64,000 bases of DNA, taken from positions 98,960,659 to 99,024,658 of the forward strand of contig NC_089822.1 of the NCBI RefSeq assembly GCF_035046505.1, in the 5' to 3' direction. Shown here one piece after another: positions 1 to 13,004 of the stretch. Under the pieces are notes generated by a model. It searched no databases, was not told the DNA's origin, and worked only from the letters and a program-made list of their open reading frames with translations. The DNA is from Tiliqua scincoides. Lineage: Eukaryota; Chordata; Lepidosauria; Squamata; Scincidae. Positions within the stretch are counted from its first letter, which is position 1. Every line of letters begins with the position of its first letter. Made by a program: the position numbers and the translations under genes.

Positions 1-84
1 TTTGTGGGCCACTGTGAGATACAGGAATCTGGACTAGATGGGCCTTTGGCCTGATCCAGCGGGGCTCTTCTTATATTCTTATCA
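1..84 (+). mobile_element. CR1 LINE 3' end
   Basis: The stretch cactgtgagatacagg, ggactagatgggcc, cctgatccagcggggctctt and the attcttat tail are the standard 3' end of the CR1 seen intact at 58.2-60.7 kb. It continues left of the window. Confidence 0.85.
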
Positions 85-2170
85 GCATACTGTTGCTACA
101 GTGATTTTGTAACCTCTCATTTCCCTACATGCTGGGAGAGGCATTCGTTCAATAGATACTCTGAAGAGACGAATGAATGCATGGGAGAAACACTCTCTCA
201 AAACACTTCAGTGCTTCAAGTCCTACACAAGCTTAGTTGAGAGTTATTTCTCAGGAATTCCCCACTCATTTTACACTCCTCGTCCTTCTGCCCCACACCT
301 CTTTTCTCCCTCCCTTTTATGCCTCCCAGCCTTCAGCTCTTCTACTACAATCTGGTGGTTGCCATCTTTGGTCTCCTGAAATCTTGCTAGATTCCTCAAG
401 AACTTGGGTTCTGAAGTCTCTCGAGACCTCAGAACAGTCCAACAGAACACTGGAGGCCTTTGAACCTTGGCTGTACAGAGCTCTGCTGCTACATCATGAA
501 GAGCTTCTAGGGGCTGGATGAAGAACTTCCACAGGCCATATGATCAATACTCCTGTGCTAGAGCATCCTGATCCATTATGTCATTTCAAGCTAGCAGTAC
601 AAGAAAGAATGATACAAGAGTGGATATGCTGTCTTCCAGTGAAGTTCAGAAGAAATTTAAGCCATACAGCAAGCCTGAGGAGTAGATGGAAGAAGCTGAG
701 GCATTCCCATTGCTCAAAGTGAAACAAAAGGAAGGAAGTGCAAGGGTTTTGTTTCAAATTAGACCAGGGTCAGTACTGGTATGACTGAGTATGGTGCAAA
801 GTGGAATGGTTTTGGGTCTGCCTAAAAAGAAGTAGACGGCATCCCATCTCAATCTAGGCACTGCTTCCACCCTCATGCCATCTTTTAACTGTACTATGAA
901 CTTGGCAGGACACAGGTAACAGGTTGCCAGTTCCAGACAAAGTCACAGTGTAAGCCCGATGATGCCCAGGGACTACCACTTGATCAACCTTGGCTAACTC
1001 AGTATGGGAAACCCAACAGGGCAACAGTAGTTCCACAAACAAAGACCAGCTATGATCATCTCATTTTTCTGATGAACGATTATTCTGGCACTGAATTTGT
1101 CCCACAATGTATCAAGAATATTATTTTATTTGATGTATCCTTCCTCTGTCAAACAAGAGACATCAGTGATGTCTATCATAGAAGTAATGCACTAATTCCA
1201 ATTCCTGCCTTGCTTCATTCCTCTCCAGATGGAGTCACCATCTCTCACAGCCTTGCTGGAAGAACCCCAATTAGATCAGTGGAAGCCAGACAACAGTGCC
1301 TTGGCGGCCGCTGGGGCAAATGTTTTTGCTGGGGGTGGGGGGAGACAATTGGAAAGGTCCTCGGTTTCATCTGCAGGTAGTTAGCAGGTAGTTAGCAGTT
1401 AGAATCATGAGCAGTAGAATCATGAGCAGTACAGTACATTTTAAAAGAAACGGATTGATTTATTAACTCAGACATGGGGCCCAATCCATCTGCGAGATCC
1501 ATGATGGCTCCTGAGGAAAGAATTTGCTCTAGAAACCTTAACTTCTTTTAACAGCTTATTCTTCCTTCTGGCCTCACACCTTGATCAGTGGCAAGCACTC
1601 TTACACCAATGCAAGAGCTGCCAAGGCTGACCAAGAGCTGAGTTTTCTTCTCTTCCACAGCTGTGTAATCCATTGCTGCAGAGGAAAATGAGGAAATTCT
1701 CACCTGTGCCACCAAACCAGATCCCAATGGGAGGACTTGCAGATTCTAAGGACTGACAAAGTCACCAAGTGGACTTTCAATTGGGTTTAGCAACCTTACC
1801 TGGTATGTGCCCCTTTCCCCTCCTTTGCCTACCACATAGTCAGATACACTTAGAGTTGGCAACACTTAATGCTTAGGGGTGTGGACTGTGAACCAAGCAG
1901 ACCTTTGTTCACAAATGATCTCAGTCACAATAATGGCCTTAAGCCATTTCTGCCCAACACTGCTATACACAAGAGGGACCAAATGTGTGCCCGTGAGCCG
2001 GACAAAAATGGGTTAAGCAAGGCCATATGCTCTCAGCCTCATTCCTTCATCTGCAATAGCCACAACATGGCTACTGTAAGGATGCTTAAGATTTTGTATG
2101 TTTACCTGAAATGTGCTATAGTCTGTTTAGTTTGTACAACACCTGCTAGGGTATTGGAGAGGGAGGATGG

Positions 2171-2395
2171 TGTGTTGTGGTTCTGATGTTGAACTTAGAC
2201 CTGGAAGATCCAAGTTGAAATCCCCACTCAGCCATGAAGCTTCCTTGGTGACCTTGTGCCCGTCACTATCTCTCAGCCTCACCTACTTCATAAGATTGTT
2301 GTGAAGACAAAAGGAAGGAACGATGTAAACCACCCTAAGCTCCTTGGAAGAAGGGTAGTATAAAAATGTGAAAAATAAATAAATAGGCATAATAA
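2171..2395 (+). mobile_element. tRNA-derived SINE
   Basis: It has a degraded tRNA-like head (gttgaaatcc as B box), the body ccatgaagcttccttggtga, tctctcagcctcacctactt and a tail ending aaataaataaata. This is a typical squamate tRNA-SINE layout. Confidence 0.75.
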
Positions 2396-5095
2396 TGTAT
2401 AATATACTTCCATAACCACCCTAATGTACTTAATATACTGTAGTAATTCTGTCACAAACGGGGGTGCAGTGGATAGGTGGGAAAACCGAGGAAGAGCCAT
2501 AGCAATAGTGCATTTTCTTTGCACCGATAGCCTCAGGTCTATCCTCGACTTCCTCAGATAGCCTAGGTGGGAACAACACCTGCTTGAGACCAACTGGTAG
2601 CATGGTGGGCGACACTGGTGTGGATGGACAATTGGGCTGGCTCAGCAGAGGACAGCTCGTGTTCTATCTGGGGTGGACACATTTCACTGGCTTTGAACAG
2701 GCTGCTTTAGATATGCCAGCCTCAGACACAGAACATGTTGTGGCACTGATGTGCATCTACAGAAGGGCTTTTTAGCCTCTCTTTCCTTTTGCGAGTACCA
2801 CTTCCTTAAGGGCAGCTACTATACGACAGTGAGTATAGTCATTCCTGCGATGAAAAAGAAACTTCTCCATTTGCTTCTGCCTCCTGGTTTCTACTGCACT
2901 CTGTGCCATCCTTACCCAATCTACCCCCTTTAGAAAAGCAGTGTCCAGGGCACTGAAGGGTTACATCCTACCGCTTCCACTTCCAGATGCTGAGGCAGAC
3001 ACAGCAGTGCCATGCAGTCCCTGTGGCAGCGTGGCCAAGTACCACTTACCATAGTGTAAAGTACTACCAGTGGCACTCATGCCACTGATTGAAAATCATT
3101 GATCTACAAGATCAAGGTTGACTGCCACTGGAGGGGACACAACTTCTAAGCCAAACCCACATCATTTATAACCTACAGACACCTTGAATATTTTTAACAA
3201 AAACCGCAGCAGAAAATAAAATCACGATCACATGGCATGTATCTGATAACTGTTGGAAGAGCTAGCTCTTCGCATACCCAAATATACTAAAGAAGCTGGA
3301 TGTCAGACCTGCCAGCATTCAGTAAATCAATATAGAATCACAGTATCTCTTTCATTCTCCAGGCTTAATTGCGACCTCAAGATGAAAAGCCTTACAGCAT
3401 CTACTCTGTGATGAGCGGCAAGAAATTTCTGCCTGGCCACCGGCATAATGATCATTTTACACCCTGATGCATGAACATGAACTTTTCCAAGTATCATTTT
3501 ACCTTTCATCAACTACACATTACAGCTATTCATCAAGGGCTGGATCCTTAGGCGGAGCCTCTTGCGGATTAAAGCAGAGCAAATCTAACCATCATTTGAG
3601 CTTGCTGACCCTCTTGACATGGTTAATGCTAAAAGATAATTATACACTTCACCAAGTGGAGGCTTGTATGAATCCTTGCTTAACTTCAAGTCCTGACTCC
3701 AAGATCTGAACCAGGAATCTTGTAATCTGAGTCAGGAATCCACCTCTGAGAATCACCTAGGTCTGCAAGTCATTTGCTTACCCTTTAACACACAGACAGC
3801 ATTCTTCAGGCACAGAATGGAAAAGAAATGTGCAACATCATGCCCTGCAAATGGAAAGCAGCATAAAGCCTCTGGCTTGGCTACAAATGTTACAAATATT
3901 AAGAGCCAGACCTTCTTCCTTTTCCTGATCAGCAGAGCAAACTTTTCTGCCTGCTGCACTTCTGGCTCTAGGATCCACCCTCAGGGACCCTGAGCTAGAG
4001 AACTAGATCTCTGTGACAAGATTTGAGTACGGCCATCCATATCATACGCCTGGCTTAACACTGTCATCCTTATCACGATGCGCTCTCATAGATATCTGTG
4101 CACTTCATGTCCCAGTCTTCCCTCTGGTGATTGTGCTTTAAATCTCTATAGAAAGATGTAGAGCTGCTTCTTAATTAACCCCCTGATAATTTGAGCTAAG
4201 AGAAGAACTGGAAACCCCATTTAGAGGAAACCACTCTAATTAGGGAACGGAACAGTTGCATGCTAAATCCTAAAAGCCTAAAACTAGAAAAATAGAATCT
4301 GTTGCAGATATTTGTATGAAGGGGATGGGGGGGACGGGACAGTCCACATTGGTATTTACAGTCCACTTCCTGGTGCAGTCTCACAAAGTCAAACACTTCA
4401 TTAAACAGGCGCAAACATTTGGTGTGAACTAAATCTCATACTGATTGTTTTTGGATATCATCCCAGCTCTCCTCCACTTTGGCGAATTTGAGTCTTTGCA
4501 ACAGTGCACCCATTCATCTAAAATAATCATATTAAATAAATAGCATTATTTATAACCATAGCATTTGCATAGCACTTCCAACTGCTCAGAGCCAACAGCC
4601 ACATCACAAAGGTATTGCATCCATTTTGCCTCTCTGACAGGCAACTCTTGGTGAATGCCAGTTCCAGATCTTTCACAGTATGGTTCTAGGTCTTTTACTT
4701 AGAGACCATTTCCTCTCTCACACAATCTATAAAGTTGGATTTGGGTAAACCTGCAGGAAATGGAATTCCATAGTTGTGGGACAAACATTGGCTAAACTAA
4801 TGCCATGGACAGGCAGGCTAAGCCAAAGAGTTGTGTGGTTCTACAGTTGTTCCAAGGGTCTCTGGCTGCCATTAAGAGAGCTGCTAAAATCTAGTAGGGT
4901 GGGAGAGGGCAATTAGAAGGGACTAATGAAGGAGAAGAAGAAGTAGTCTAGAAGTAGTCTAGGAAAAGAAAATCCCAGGGTCCCAGAAGAGAGCAAGCTG
5001 AGGGAATCAGCAAGGCCAGATGAGTTGTAAGAGGGACCAGCTTTACTGAACCACTGACTCAGGGTTGATGCTACTTGCCCTAAACTGGTGGTTCC

Positions 5096-5478
5096 CAAAC
5101 TGTGGGTCAAGACCCACCAGTGAGTCGCAACCCAATTTTTAGTGGGTTGTGAAACTGACAAGGAAAATGTATTGATCCCTACGGAAAGTGAAACAGAGTA
5201 GCGTGTCAGCTTTTACGCAAGAGTAGGCAAACGTGCCTTGGTCCACTTGAAGGGCAGGCCGGGGGACTGCAAGGCCACCAGAATGACCCCACTTGGATGA
5301 ACGTGGAGCTCAAATGCTCCAGAAGATAGTCTGTCCCCCACCATAGTAAAAAAAATAAAAACAGAGGCTTGAGAGCTGGTAAAGTGATTTTTTTTAAGTC
5401 TTGTAAAGCTAGGCGGGTCCTGACAGAGTGTGGTTTTTAAAAGTGGATCCCAGTGCTAAAACATTTGGGAACCAATGC
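5096..5478. mobile_element. hAT-type nonautonomous DNA element
   Basis: Terminal inverted repeats tggttcccaaac and atttgggaacca are flanked by an exact 8-bp duplication CCCTAAAC (5088-5095, 5479-5486). There is no coding capacity. Confidence 0.8.
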
Positions 5479-7732
5479 CCCTAAACCCTTGGGATTGAGA
5501 GGCTGGAAAGAGCAGAGATGGGAAATAGCTGAAATGTAAATGAACAAAAAATTATTAAGAATGGTACTGAAACCCCAGATGTTGGAACCAGGGGTCAAAT
5601 GCTGGGGACAAACCACTGTGCAGTGCAGGACTGCTGCCTCCACGCCCTGATTTTCAGCTTTCAGAGGCATCTGCTGCTGGAAACAAAATGCTGATTCTGA
5701 ATAAGACAAGCATTGACCTGATCCAGCAAAGCAGTTCTTATGTTCTCCAGCACCAGGTAATTAGCACACCCAGCAATCAGTAGTCTTGTCAACCAATACT
5801 AGGCAACATCACTAAGCAATAAGCATAGCATCCAAGAACAGCCCAACAATCCTCTCTCATCATTATTCAACAATAATATTAACAGTAATACAGTATCATA
5901 AAGCATATTAGCATTCCTGAGGATCTCTGTTTCACCCAGAGAATTCCTCCCCCAATTCCTTTTCCACACACCCCATTATGTCTTCCTGAACCCAAGGGCA
6001 AAGTCACAGCAATAAATGTCTTCTACTATGTAAGCCAACTTTATCTATATGTCCAAGAAGGCAACAGCCAGTGGGGCAGAAAAACAACACACAGGCAAAA
6101 TTAAATCTTTGGACTTTTTATAATCTTATCCAGAACATTCCTCAGTTCCACACAATCACTAAGGCAAATCTGAAATCCCCATTTTATCTACATGCATGCA
6201 CTGAAAGACTAGAAAAATATATCCTGGCTTCACTGTTTACACCACATGATTGTGAGTACAATGGAATGAGTACAACTGGTGTTTGAGGTAGAAAAGGAAC
6301 AACTGATCATAAAATACTTGTTTGGAAATGTATATTGCATTGGCAGAATAATTATGGAAATAAAATTGAATTGTTTTATGGGATGCAATGAGATATTTTA
6401 TTTTATTTTAAATACACTTAGAGAGTGTTTTGTTTTTAAAATGAACCCAGCCCATGCTGCAATCATTTCAAGTATACAGCCCATCAGAAAAACAAGGTCA
6501 ACATATAGCTTTCAGATTTTTTTTGTACTTTGTTTTTAAATAAAAAGCTTTAAAGAACCAGAAATTAAAAAAAAAAAAGTCTAATCATCTAGAAAACAGA
6601 GAAAGAAAGTCTGAAATTATCTATTTCTGCATGGAAATTAATTTAAGGTAGAAGGTTGGTATCAGATATGGGCCTCACCAACAGCAGACCTGTTGCCAAT
6701 AAACCAATCCAAGCAGAGGTGCCGATCAGCCAATCTGACCCATCCTGTAAAAAACTGTTCTGCTAGATAACGGTTATTAGACATTTGGAAATAAGTCCAA
6801 GGAAGTTACTAGCCCACAAAATATTTACTTGCCCAAGCATACCTATTGCAGAAATACTTGGCATCGTGACAGCCTGAAAGAAAAAGGGGAATCACCTCTT
6901 GGAAAGAAAAGGGGCACCAGCTTATGGATGGCTAGCTGATCACCTAGAAGGGGTGACAGGCCAGGCAGCTATTCACAGGACTGGGTCACTGATGCTTTAG
7001 ATGCCAGGGAACTCCTAGATCTGTCATGTCAGTCCCCAACCCATCAGATTCTGTTTTTGGTTCCTGCATCACCCCAACTCACTAGATTCCTCCAGGCTCT
7101 ACTCTGACCCTTCCTATTGTGATTTGACTTTGCCCAGACCCTGAAATCAAAAGATGGCAAGCCACTCTGAAGGATCTTATTCTAACCATTTAAAAAAAAC
7201 AAAAACCTTTTCTTTCCCTCCTCCCCTGAAATAATGCAGAGTGAGTATTCCATCCTTCCTATATACACCAATTCATCTGGAACACTTTTTCCTGGCCCAA
7301 GGAAGGAAACTTCCTAGTGGGTTATGCCTTTGCAAGGGGGGGAGGGAATCTGCTGTGGATCTCCACTGGAAGGGATTCGTGTGTTGCCACTGACCCAACC
7401 CATCGGATTTCTTTTAAAGGGAGAGGGAACTATTCTTTGATGGATCTCAGATACAGCTGTCAAACGTATGCAAACAGAAGAAACTGTGGGGGTGGGTGGT
7501 GCGGTCTGGACCCCACCCCTCCGATCTAGGGTGGTGCAGGGTCCTCCCTGCAAGAAGGGAGACTGGGAAACCTGCCAGACTTTTTTCTTCTTCTCGCACA
7601 TGTGTTCGGAAAGAGAGGATTTTGCAGGAAGGTGCAGCGGCAGAGACTGATCTGGAGGGTCTCGCTCTTTCTGCGCTATGGCTGGGGAGGAGCAGGTGCA
7701 GCGGCGCAGCGCCTCCTTTGCAAGCCTCCTAC

Positions 7733-7747
7733 CTTTGCCACGGTCAT
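7733..7747 (-). CDS. CORO2A: CORO2A first coding exon (MTVAK), probable
   Basis: Seen: minus-strand ATG ACC GTG GCA AAG followed directly by the donor gtagga, in a GC-rich island. Known: human CORO2B begins MTVTK before MSWRPQYRSSKF, and CORO2A lies directly downstream of TBC1D2 on the same strand in human 9q22. Inference: this is the homologous five-codon first exon of CORO2A, an actin-binding coronin WD-repeat protein; the next exon lies left of the window. The start context is weak (T at -3, A at +4), so initiation at the next exon's Met is possible. No other coronin exon was recognised here. Confidence 0.55.
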
Positions 7748-7771
7748 GCAGCCTGGATGTGTTTTTGGTGG

Positions 7772-7789
7772 TGCAGCAGCAGCAGCAGC
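7772..7789. repeat. CAG/CTG triplet run
   Basis: Six gcagca-type triplets on the plus strand, that is CTG/GCT in the presumed CORO2A 5' UTR, 25 bp upstream of its ATG. Short, but of a class that can be polymorphic in length. Confidence 0.8.
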
Positions 7790-8450
7790 GTCGTCAAGGG
7801 CTGGGGAGCCCGCCCAGGTCGCAGCCGGCTCTTTCCGCAGCGAAGATCGCGGTGTGCGCCTGCACCGCAGCACACCACACCTCCTCCTCCTCCTCGCCTT
7901 CGCCTCCTGCAGAAGCGCACGCCCGCGCCCAGCCTCTCTCCTTGCAGGTGCCGCTGCGCGGTGGTGGGATCGCGCTCATTCATTAATCATGATTCGCTTT
8001 GCAAGCACCGCATTGCCAGGCGCCACCAGGAGAGGCGGGGAGGGCGCGCTCCCTTGCTTGCCAGGCTGCATGTCTTCTGAAACCCACCTTCACGTGCCTG
8101 CCTGCAGCAAGCACTCTCCCCGGGAAGGGCGCACGCTCGCAGGCACTGCAGAGTACACCGAGCCGGAGCCAGAGGGGGGGAAAGGCAGGGGGTGGAGCCG
8201 CCGGAGAAAAAAGGAGGAAAGGCCAAGATTCCCCGCCCTTCCTTTGTGTGCCGCCCTTGGAGTCCGGCAGGCACTCTCTGGATGCTCCGCGGAGAAGGCG
8301 ATCGCGTGGTTGATGTGGGATGGGCGGAGACAGGCAGGCAGCAATTCAGTCCCCGCGGGCAAGGGAGATCAGCGTGCTGTCCTGCTACCAAGAACATGAT
8401 TGCCTGTGTTGTGCACTTTCACTCTCACACACACACATTCTGCACCAAGG

Positions 8451-8576
8451 AAACTGGAATTCTGCAACCTGTTTGCACGCAGGATGCCACTTGAACACAA
8501 CAGCCTTCTTTGCAAATCCCTGCAAAGAATGTTCAAGTAGCATCCTGCGTGCAAACAGGTTGCAGAATTCCAGTTT
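8451..8576. repeat. 47-bp-arm inverted repeat (hairpin)
   Basis: Left arm 8451-8497 and right arm 8530-8576 are complementary at 46 of 47 positions, around a 32-bp spacer that itself pairs ttctttgca with tgcaaagaa. A related one-arm sequence lies at 14885-14930, so it belongs to a dispersed family. It lies about 700 bp upstream of the presumed CORO2A start. Confidence 0.9.
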
Positions 8577-8790
8577 TCTGCATTTTTCCCCCAGTTTTCT
8601 GCATTTTTAAAACTGTTGCGTCGTTTATTCTGGTTTCTTAAAAACCGTTTTGCATAATTTCTTCTACTTTTGCTAGCAATGGAGAAGTCACAGAGCAGTG
8701 CATGGCACTGACGCCTCTCACCCCCAGTCACTGGAAATGGAGGGCACAGAGCAGTGCATGGCACTGAAGCCTCAATCACTCCCCCAATTA
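8570..8790. repeat. Short direct duplications upstream of CORO2A
   Basis: ccagttttctgcattttt occurs twice at 8570-8608. cacagagcagtgcatggcac followed by tga-gcctc occurs at about 8690 and 8747, a unit of about 57 bp. No function is evident. Confidence 0.7.
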
Positions 8791-8799
8791 CTGGGAACC

Positions 8800-11340
8800 T
8801 TGTGCACTCATACCTTTGGACTTTTCTCAAGGTATTGTCTGTGCTTCAGGATGTACATTTTTTCTCCCAACCATGAGAAATAGAATCTTGATTTAAAACA
8901 TTTTCAAAAGCAGTTTCTTCACAAATTGGATACAATAGCCAATACCCTAACCTATGGCTTTTCTGCACAGTTGTGGACGTGTCGCAGTCGTGCAACCTTA
9001 GTTAAACCCATTCTCTGCTACTACTTAATGTTTTAAGAACTTTGGCCTGAATAGAAAGAGAGAGAATTTACTGAGAATCAGGCATGCTAACCCAAGCCAC
9101 AGTGACACCCCCAAACCATATATAAATTACCACCACCATACCTTCAAATTGCAGGCTGCTTGATACACACATTTAGATCTCTTGATTCCTGTACACACAT
9201 TCAAATGCATCATTCAAGTGACAGATGTGTACATGTTCACACTTACACATGCATCACTTGATTTTCTACACTTCATTAATGTAAACTTGATGACTAGCAA
9301 GTTAATGAATGTGTGAACTTAAAACAATTCGAAAGCACTGTATATGAGATGATATAACATCTGACTGCGGTGTTATATCTGTGTCCATGCAGGTACTTGC
9401 ATTTTTCTCCTATGTTAATAGCAGCATAAGGGACTGAAGTTTAGGTGGGGAAAATGGCACAGGGAGAAAGAGTTCAAATTCTAGTGATTTCTCAGTGCTG
9501 ACTACATGCGAACATGCATGTTGAATCCCACAGGGAGAAAGCAGCTTGGGAAGGAAGAATCTGAAGCAGAGAATCTATGGGCAGGGAAGTTGTACGCACA
9601 GAAAAAGACAGACGTGCATCTCTATTTTTTACATTAAGAAAACACCACTTATGGTATCTTACATTAGCACATCATGTGTCCTTAGGCCCTCAGTTAACAT
9701 TTCCAGGTTTATGTGTTCACAGATCACATTACAGGTGAGATCCATAAGCGCAAAGCATTGCAGCTGACTGTTAGAATTAATAACACTGGACAACACGCAG
9801 TTTGCCTCTGAAATGAAAATAGCTAATCTTTACCAATTATGAGGTGCTGAACACAAAATTATCTAGTGAAGGAGAAACTAAACACATTGCATACATTGGT
9901 GGTAGAAAAGACATGGACATTTACCAGTATACGTCTATGGAACTGTCTACTGTAGATCTCTCATAAACTGTAGACACGTTTGCATTTTCATTGTTTTATT
10001 TGTGTTCAGTACCTCAAAATCTGTAAGAAATTACTAATCTTGGGGGCATGGCCAGTATAAAAATTGGTTGTCCAGTATAATTTGTTTAAGATTTAATTAT
10101 AAAATACAAATTGTAACCTACAATTACACACACACACACAGGCATGTGTCGCTTAACAACCTTCTGTTTAACTACAAACCACATATATGATGGTGGTCAA
10201 AGCACAACAAAGAGGTTCTTAATGAGGTAGTCAGGTCTCCCAAGGCCTGCAGCCGAGTGTCTTTTTATACAACAAAAGAGGCTCTTAATGCAAAGAAGAG
10301 GCAATCTATCTTCAGTAGCCTGTGCAGCCAGCTAGTGTCTGGCACGGAGTGTCTGTTTGCACAAAGGCACTAGATTGGGCTTAATGTTCACTTAACAACC
10401 TAATCGCATAGCAACAGGGATAGGAGAATGTATCCCCGTATCAAAGAGGGAGAGAGATGCACACAATCCAAGTAAAGAAACAGATGTTCAGACTTGTAAA
10501 GAGCTACTCTGCTGGTCACTGGTGGTAAATAAGAGTGACCCCCTCAGCCAACTAGAAAGGGAGGTTTTACAAAAATTAAACTAGAATTCCCCCCCCCTTT
10601 TGGGCCACAAGTGACTAACACAAGTATGCAGACACGTACTTAAAAAGTGTGGATAAGTAGCTCCTGTGGACTTATTTGCAAGGCTGGATGGCATGACAGA
10701 GTCATTGTTGCCTACAGTGCCCACATTCATTTTTTTGTGTCATGCTATGCTCAAGAAGGTTTTTGTCATGTTTCAAAAACCTGCAAATCTGCTTAACTAC
10801 CAGAAACAATGGTTCACTCATAGCACCTTCCAATTACTGAGTAATTACAATTAATGAACTGGCTAACAGTGAAAAGAAGAAAGCATTACAGGAAAAGTGT
10901 CCAACTTTTTGAGAAACACAGCCTCAGAATGGCAACCAGCTGACCTCAAATTTTTCTGAGCTTTACTCTTTGAATATATCATACTTTCAAAGATGCAGCT
11001 CCAGTGTCCACATTTATTGTAAAATGGTGACATTTTGGATTTCCAAGTCAATATTAAACAATGTATTTCGATGTGGCTAAATGCACCTCACTGGGCCCAA
11101 GGCTTACAAAGCATTTGGATGGCCATTTGTTAAACATTTTACCTCAACACTTGACCTGACCTAAAACCTCTTTACTTTTTGATGGGCTGCCAACAGAGGA
11201 AGCACAACCTGAGGTAGTTCAAGTCATCTGGATGAGCCCAAAGTGTTAGGAATAGCAGGGAACAAAGTGTTGGGAAGTATTAATTAAATTAAAATTAAAA
11301 TGCATGATGCGGAGAATGTGAATCAACAGAAGTCTGCAGC
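8800..11340. other. Intergenic, mostly unrecognised
   Basis: AT-rich DNA between CORO2A and TBC1D2. Only a Tigger-like MITE at 10142-10440 and a short (CA)n at 10131 were recognised. No exon is supported. Confidence 0.5.
10142..10440. mobile_element. Tigger-like MITE
   Basis: The ends carry the motif tgtcgcttaacaacc and, internally repeated, ttcacttaacaacctaatcg, which resembles TcMar-Tigger ends. Boundaries and target duplication are not clear. Confidence 0.4.
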
Positions 11341-11344
11341 ATTA

Positions 11345-11560
11345 TATCAGACTTCAGGGTCATCCAATGAAACTGGTTTGATAGGAAAATCAAACAGAGG
11401 GAAGTACAGCACTTAACGCAACGCACAACTAACTTATAGAATTCACTGCTGCAGATTGTGGTGATGATCACTAGATGGCTTTAAAAGGGATCAGACACAT
11501 TGATGTAGGAGAGGTTCGTCATTGACTACTTATGATGAACCTCATGATAAGGTTGCTACC
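11345..11560 (+). mobile_element. CR1 LINE fragment, old
   Basis: agggtcatccaatgaaactg, ttatagaattcactgctgca, gatggctttaaaagggatca follow the CR1 ORF2 end in the order seen in other copies. Strongly diverged. Confidence 0.65.
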
Positions 11561-11952
11561 TAGAACCTCCACATTTGGAGGCAGTGCACCTCTAAATTGC
11601 TGAAGGACAACATCAGGGGAATTGCCTTCAAGCTCCGTTTGTGGGCTTCCCAGGGCCATCTGCATGGCCACTGTGTTAGAACATGCACAAGCATTCCAAA
11701 CAATCATAGCAGCACAACCAATCAGAGTCAGCCTTCATCACTCACTCATTCACCACACTCACTGCACAAACACTCCTCATTTTAAATAGTGTGAGTCCCT
11801 GGTCTGTGGACTTCCTAGGTGCCCAAATGACAAATGGGAGAGAGGGCATCTCCAGAAATATGCAGGAAAATCCCATCCCAAGTGAAACAAACACCTCCAT
11901 CAAGGGCTGGTACCTGTACACTTGCCACTGCTGCCAGGATTATTCTCTAGTA

Positions 11953-12368
11953 TAGGGGTGTCCAAACATTTTGTCAGGAGGGCCACATCATCTCTCTGAC
12001 ACTGTGTCGGGGGCCGGCAAAAAAAATAATTAATTTACATTTAATATTTGAATAAATTTACATAAATGAATTTATTAGAGATGGAACTTATATGAATGAA
12101 TGTAGGTCATGCAGTAGCTCAAGGCCTATGAAAGACTTCGCACAAAGCAAGGCCATCCTTTCCTTCACTGCCACTGCTGCATCACAAGATGTGAAACAGC
12201 AAGTAGTGGAGGGACCCCTCATCCCACAGCTAAGGTGAAAGGTAGAACAGTCGTCCTCACGCCAAGAGCAATTGTATTGGGCCAGCACAGGCTCCAGCAC
12301 GTCTCCAGAGGGCCAGAGGCTCATTGGAGACTGGGAGCTCCCCGCAGGCCAGGGTTTGGGCACCCCTG
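11953..12368. mobile_element. hAT-type element, family 2
   Basis: The ends taggggtgtccaaac and gtttgggcacccctg are inverted repeats, flanked by a perfect 8-bp duplication CTCTAGTA (11945-11952, 12369-12376). No transposase frame. Confidence 0.9.
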
Positions 12369-12649
12369 CTCTAGTACAAAAAAAATTATGCACTTTTACA
12401 GAAGATTGCCAAAGCAATTCTATCCTTCCTTAGGTCTGCAAATACACAAAAGAGCAGCCCCTTGTGAGATTTGTTCACAGGATAGTTTATGTTAGATATG
12501 GAACCTCCATTACCAGAAATCACGCTGAAGCCTGTAAGCATATCTGTAGCTGTTCTAATTAGTGCCAAAGTCCAAGCTATGTCACGTATATCAGAGGAAA
12601 CTGCCTTACAACAGGCCAGAAAATTGCTTCAACTAGATCAGCAATATCA

Positions 12650-12752
12650 ACAGCAGTATTTTGTCTACCCTGCCTGGAGTTGCCAGAGACTGAACCTGGG
12701 ACCTTCTGCACGCAAAACAGATACTCCACCATTGAGTCACAGCTTTCTCCCC
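12650..12752 (-). mobile_element. tRNA-derived SINE head
   Basis: On the minus strand the tRNA-like head reads gtgactcaatggtggagtat, then ttgcgtgcagaaggtcccag and gttcagtctctggcaactcc: A and B boxes are recognisable. It is a SINE, not a functional tRNA gene. Confidence 0.75.
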
Positions 12753-13004
12753 TATCATTAGTAGGTCTTACGTAGAACAAACATAGTCAAGGCAGGAAAA
12801 GCCCATGTCACGTAGTCCCAGCTCAAACATATGTTTGCATTAAGTATATCACAATTTCATGTGTTTTTGTCAATTTCCAGGTCCTGAAATGGTAGTATTA
12901 GAATTATCTAGCTATTGTCAGTTTCTCCATTTAAAACAAAAAATCTTATTTGTGTTTCATAGAGCTGGTTTATAGTAGGTAAGAATGTGAGCTGGAAAGT
13001 CCAC

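Larger units (their letters stand above)
92..7479 (-). other. Presumed CORO2A intron 1
   Basis: If the MTVAK exon is right, this stretch is the 5' part of CORO2A intron 1. It contains a tRNA-type SINE (2171-2395) and a hAT element (5096-5478). A CR1-like tail of about 35 bp lies near 5713-5747. No exon was recognised; the short open frames here lack family matches and look random. Confidence 0.45.
7480..8390 (-). promoter_or_regulatory. CpG island, probable CORO2A promoter and 5' UTR
   Basis: About 0.9 kb is strongly enriched in G+C and CpG, unlike the flanks, and opens spurious frames on both strands. It surrounds the MTVAK exon and would supply the 5' UTR and promoter for minus-strand transcription. 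A (CAG)n/(CTG)n run at 7772-7789 would lie in the 5' UTR. No TATA box was recognised. Confidence 0.6.

Noticed and set aside
7496-8399. Open frames of 194 and 265 codons on the plus strand
   Set aside because: They lie in a CpG island where stops are rare in several frames; composition is low-complexity Ala/Arg/Ser and no family is recognised.
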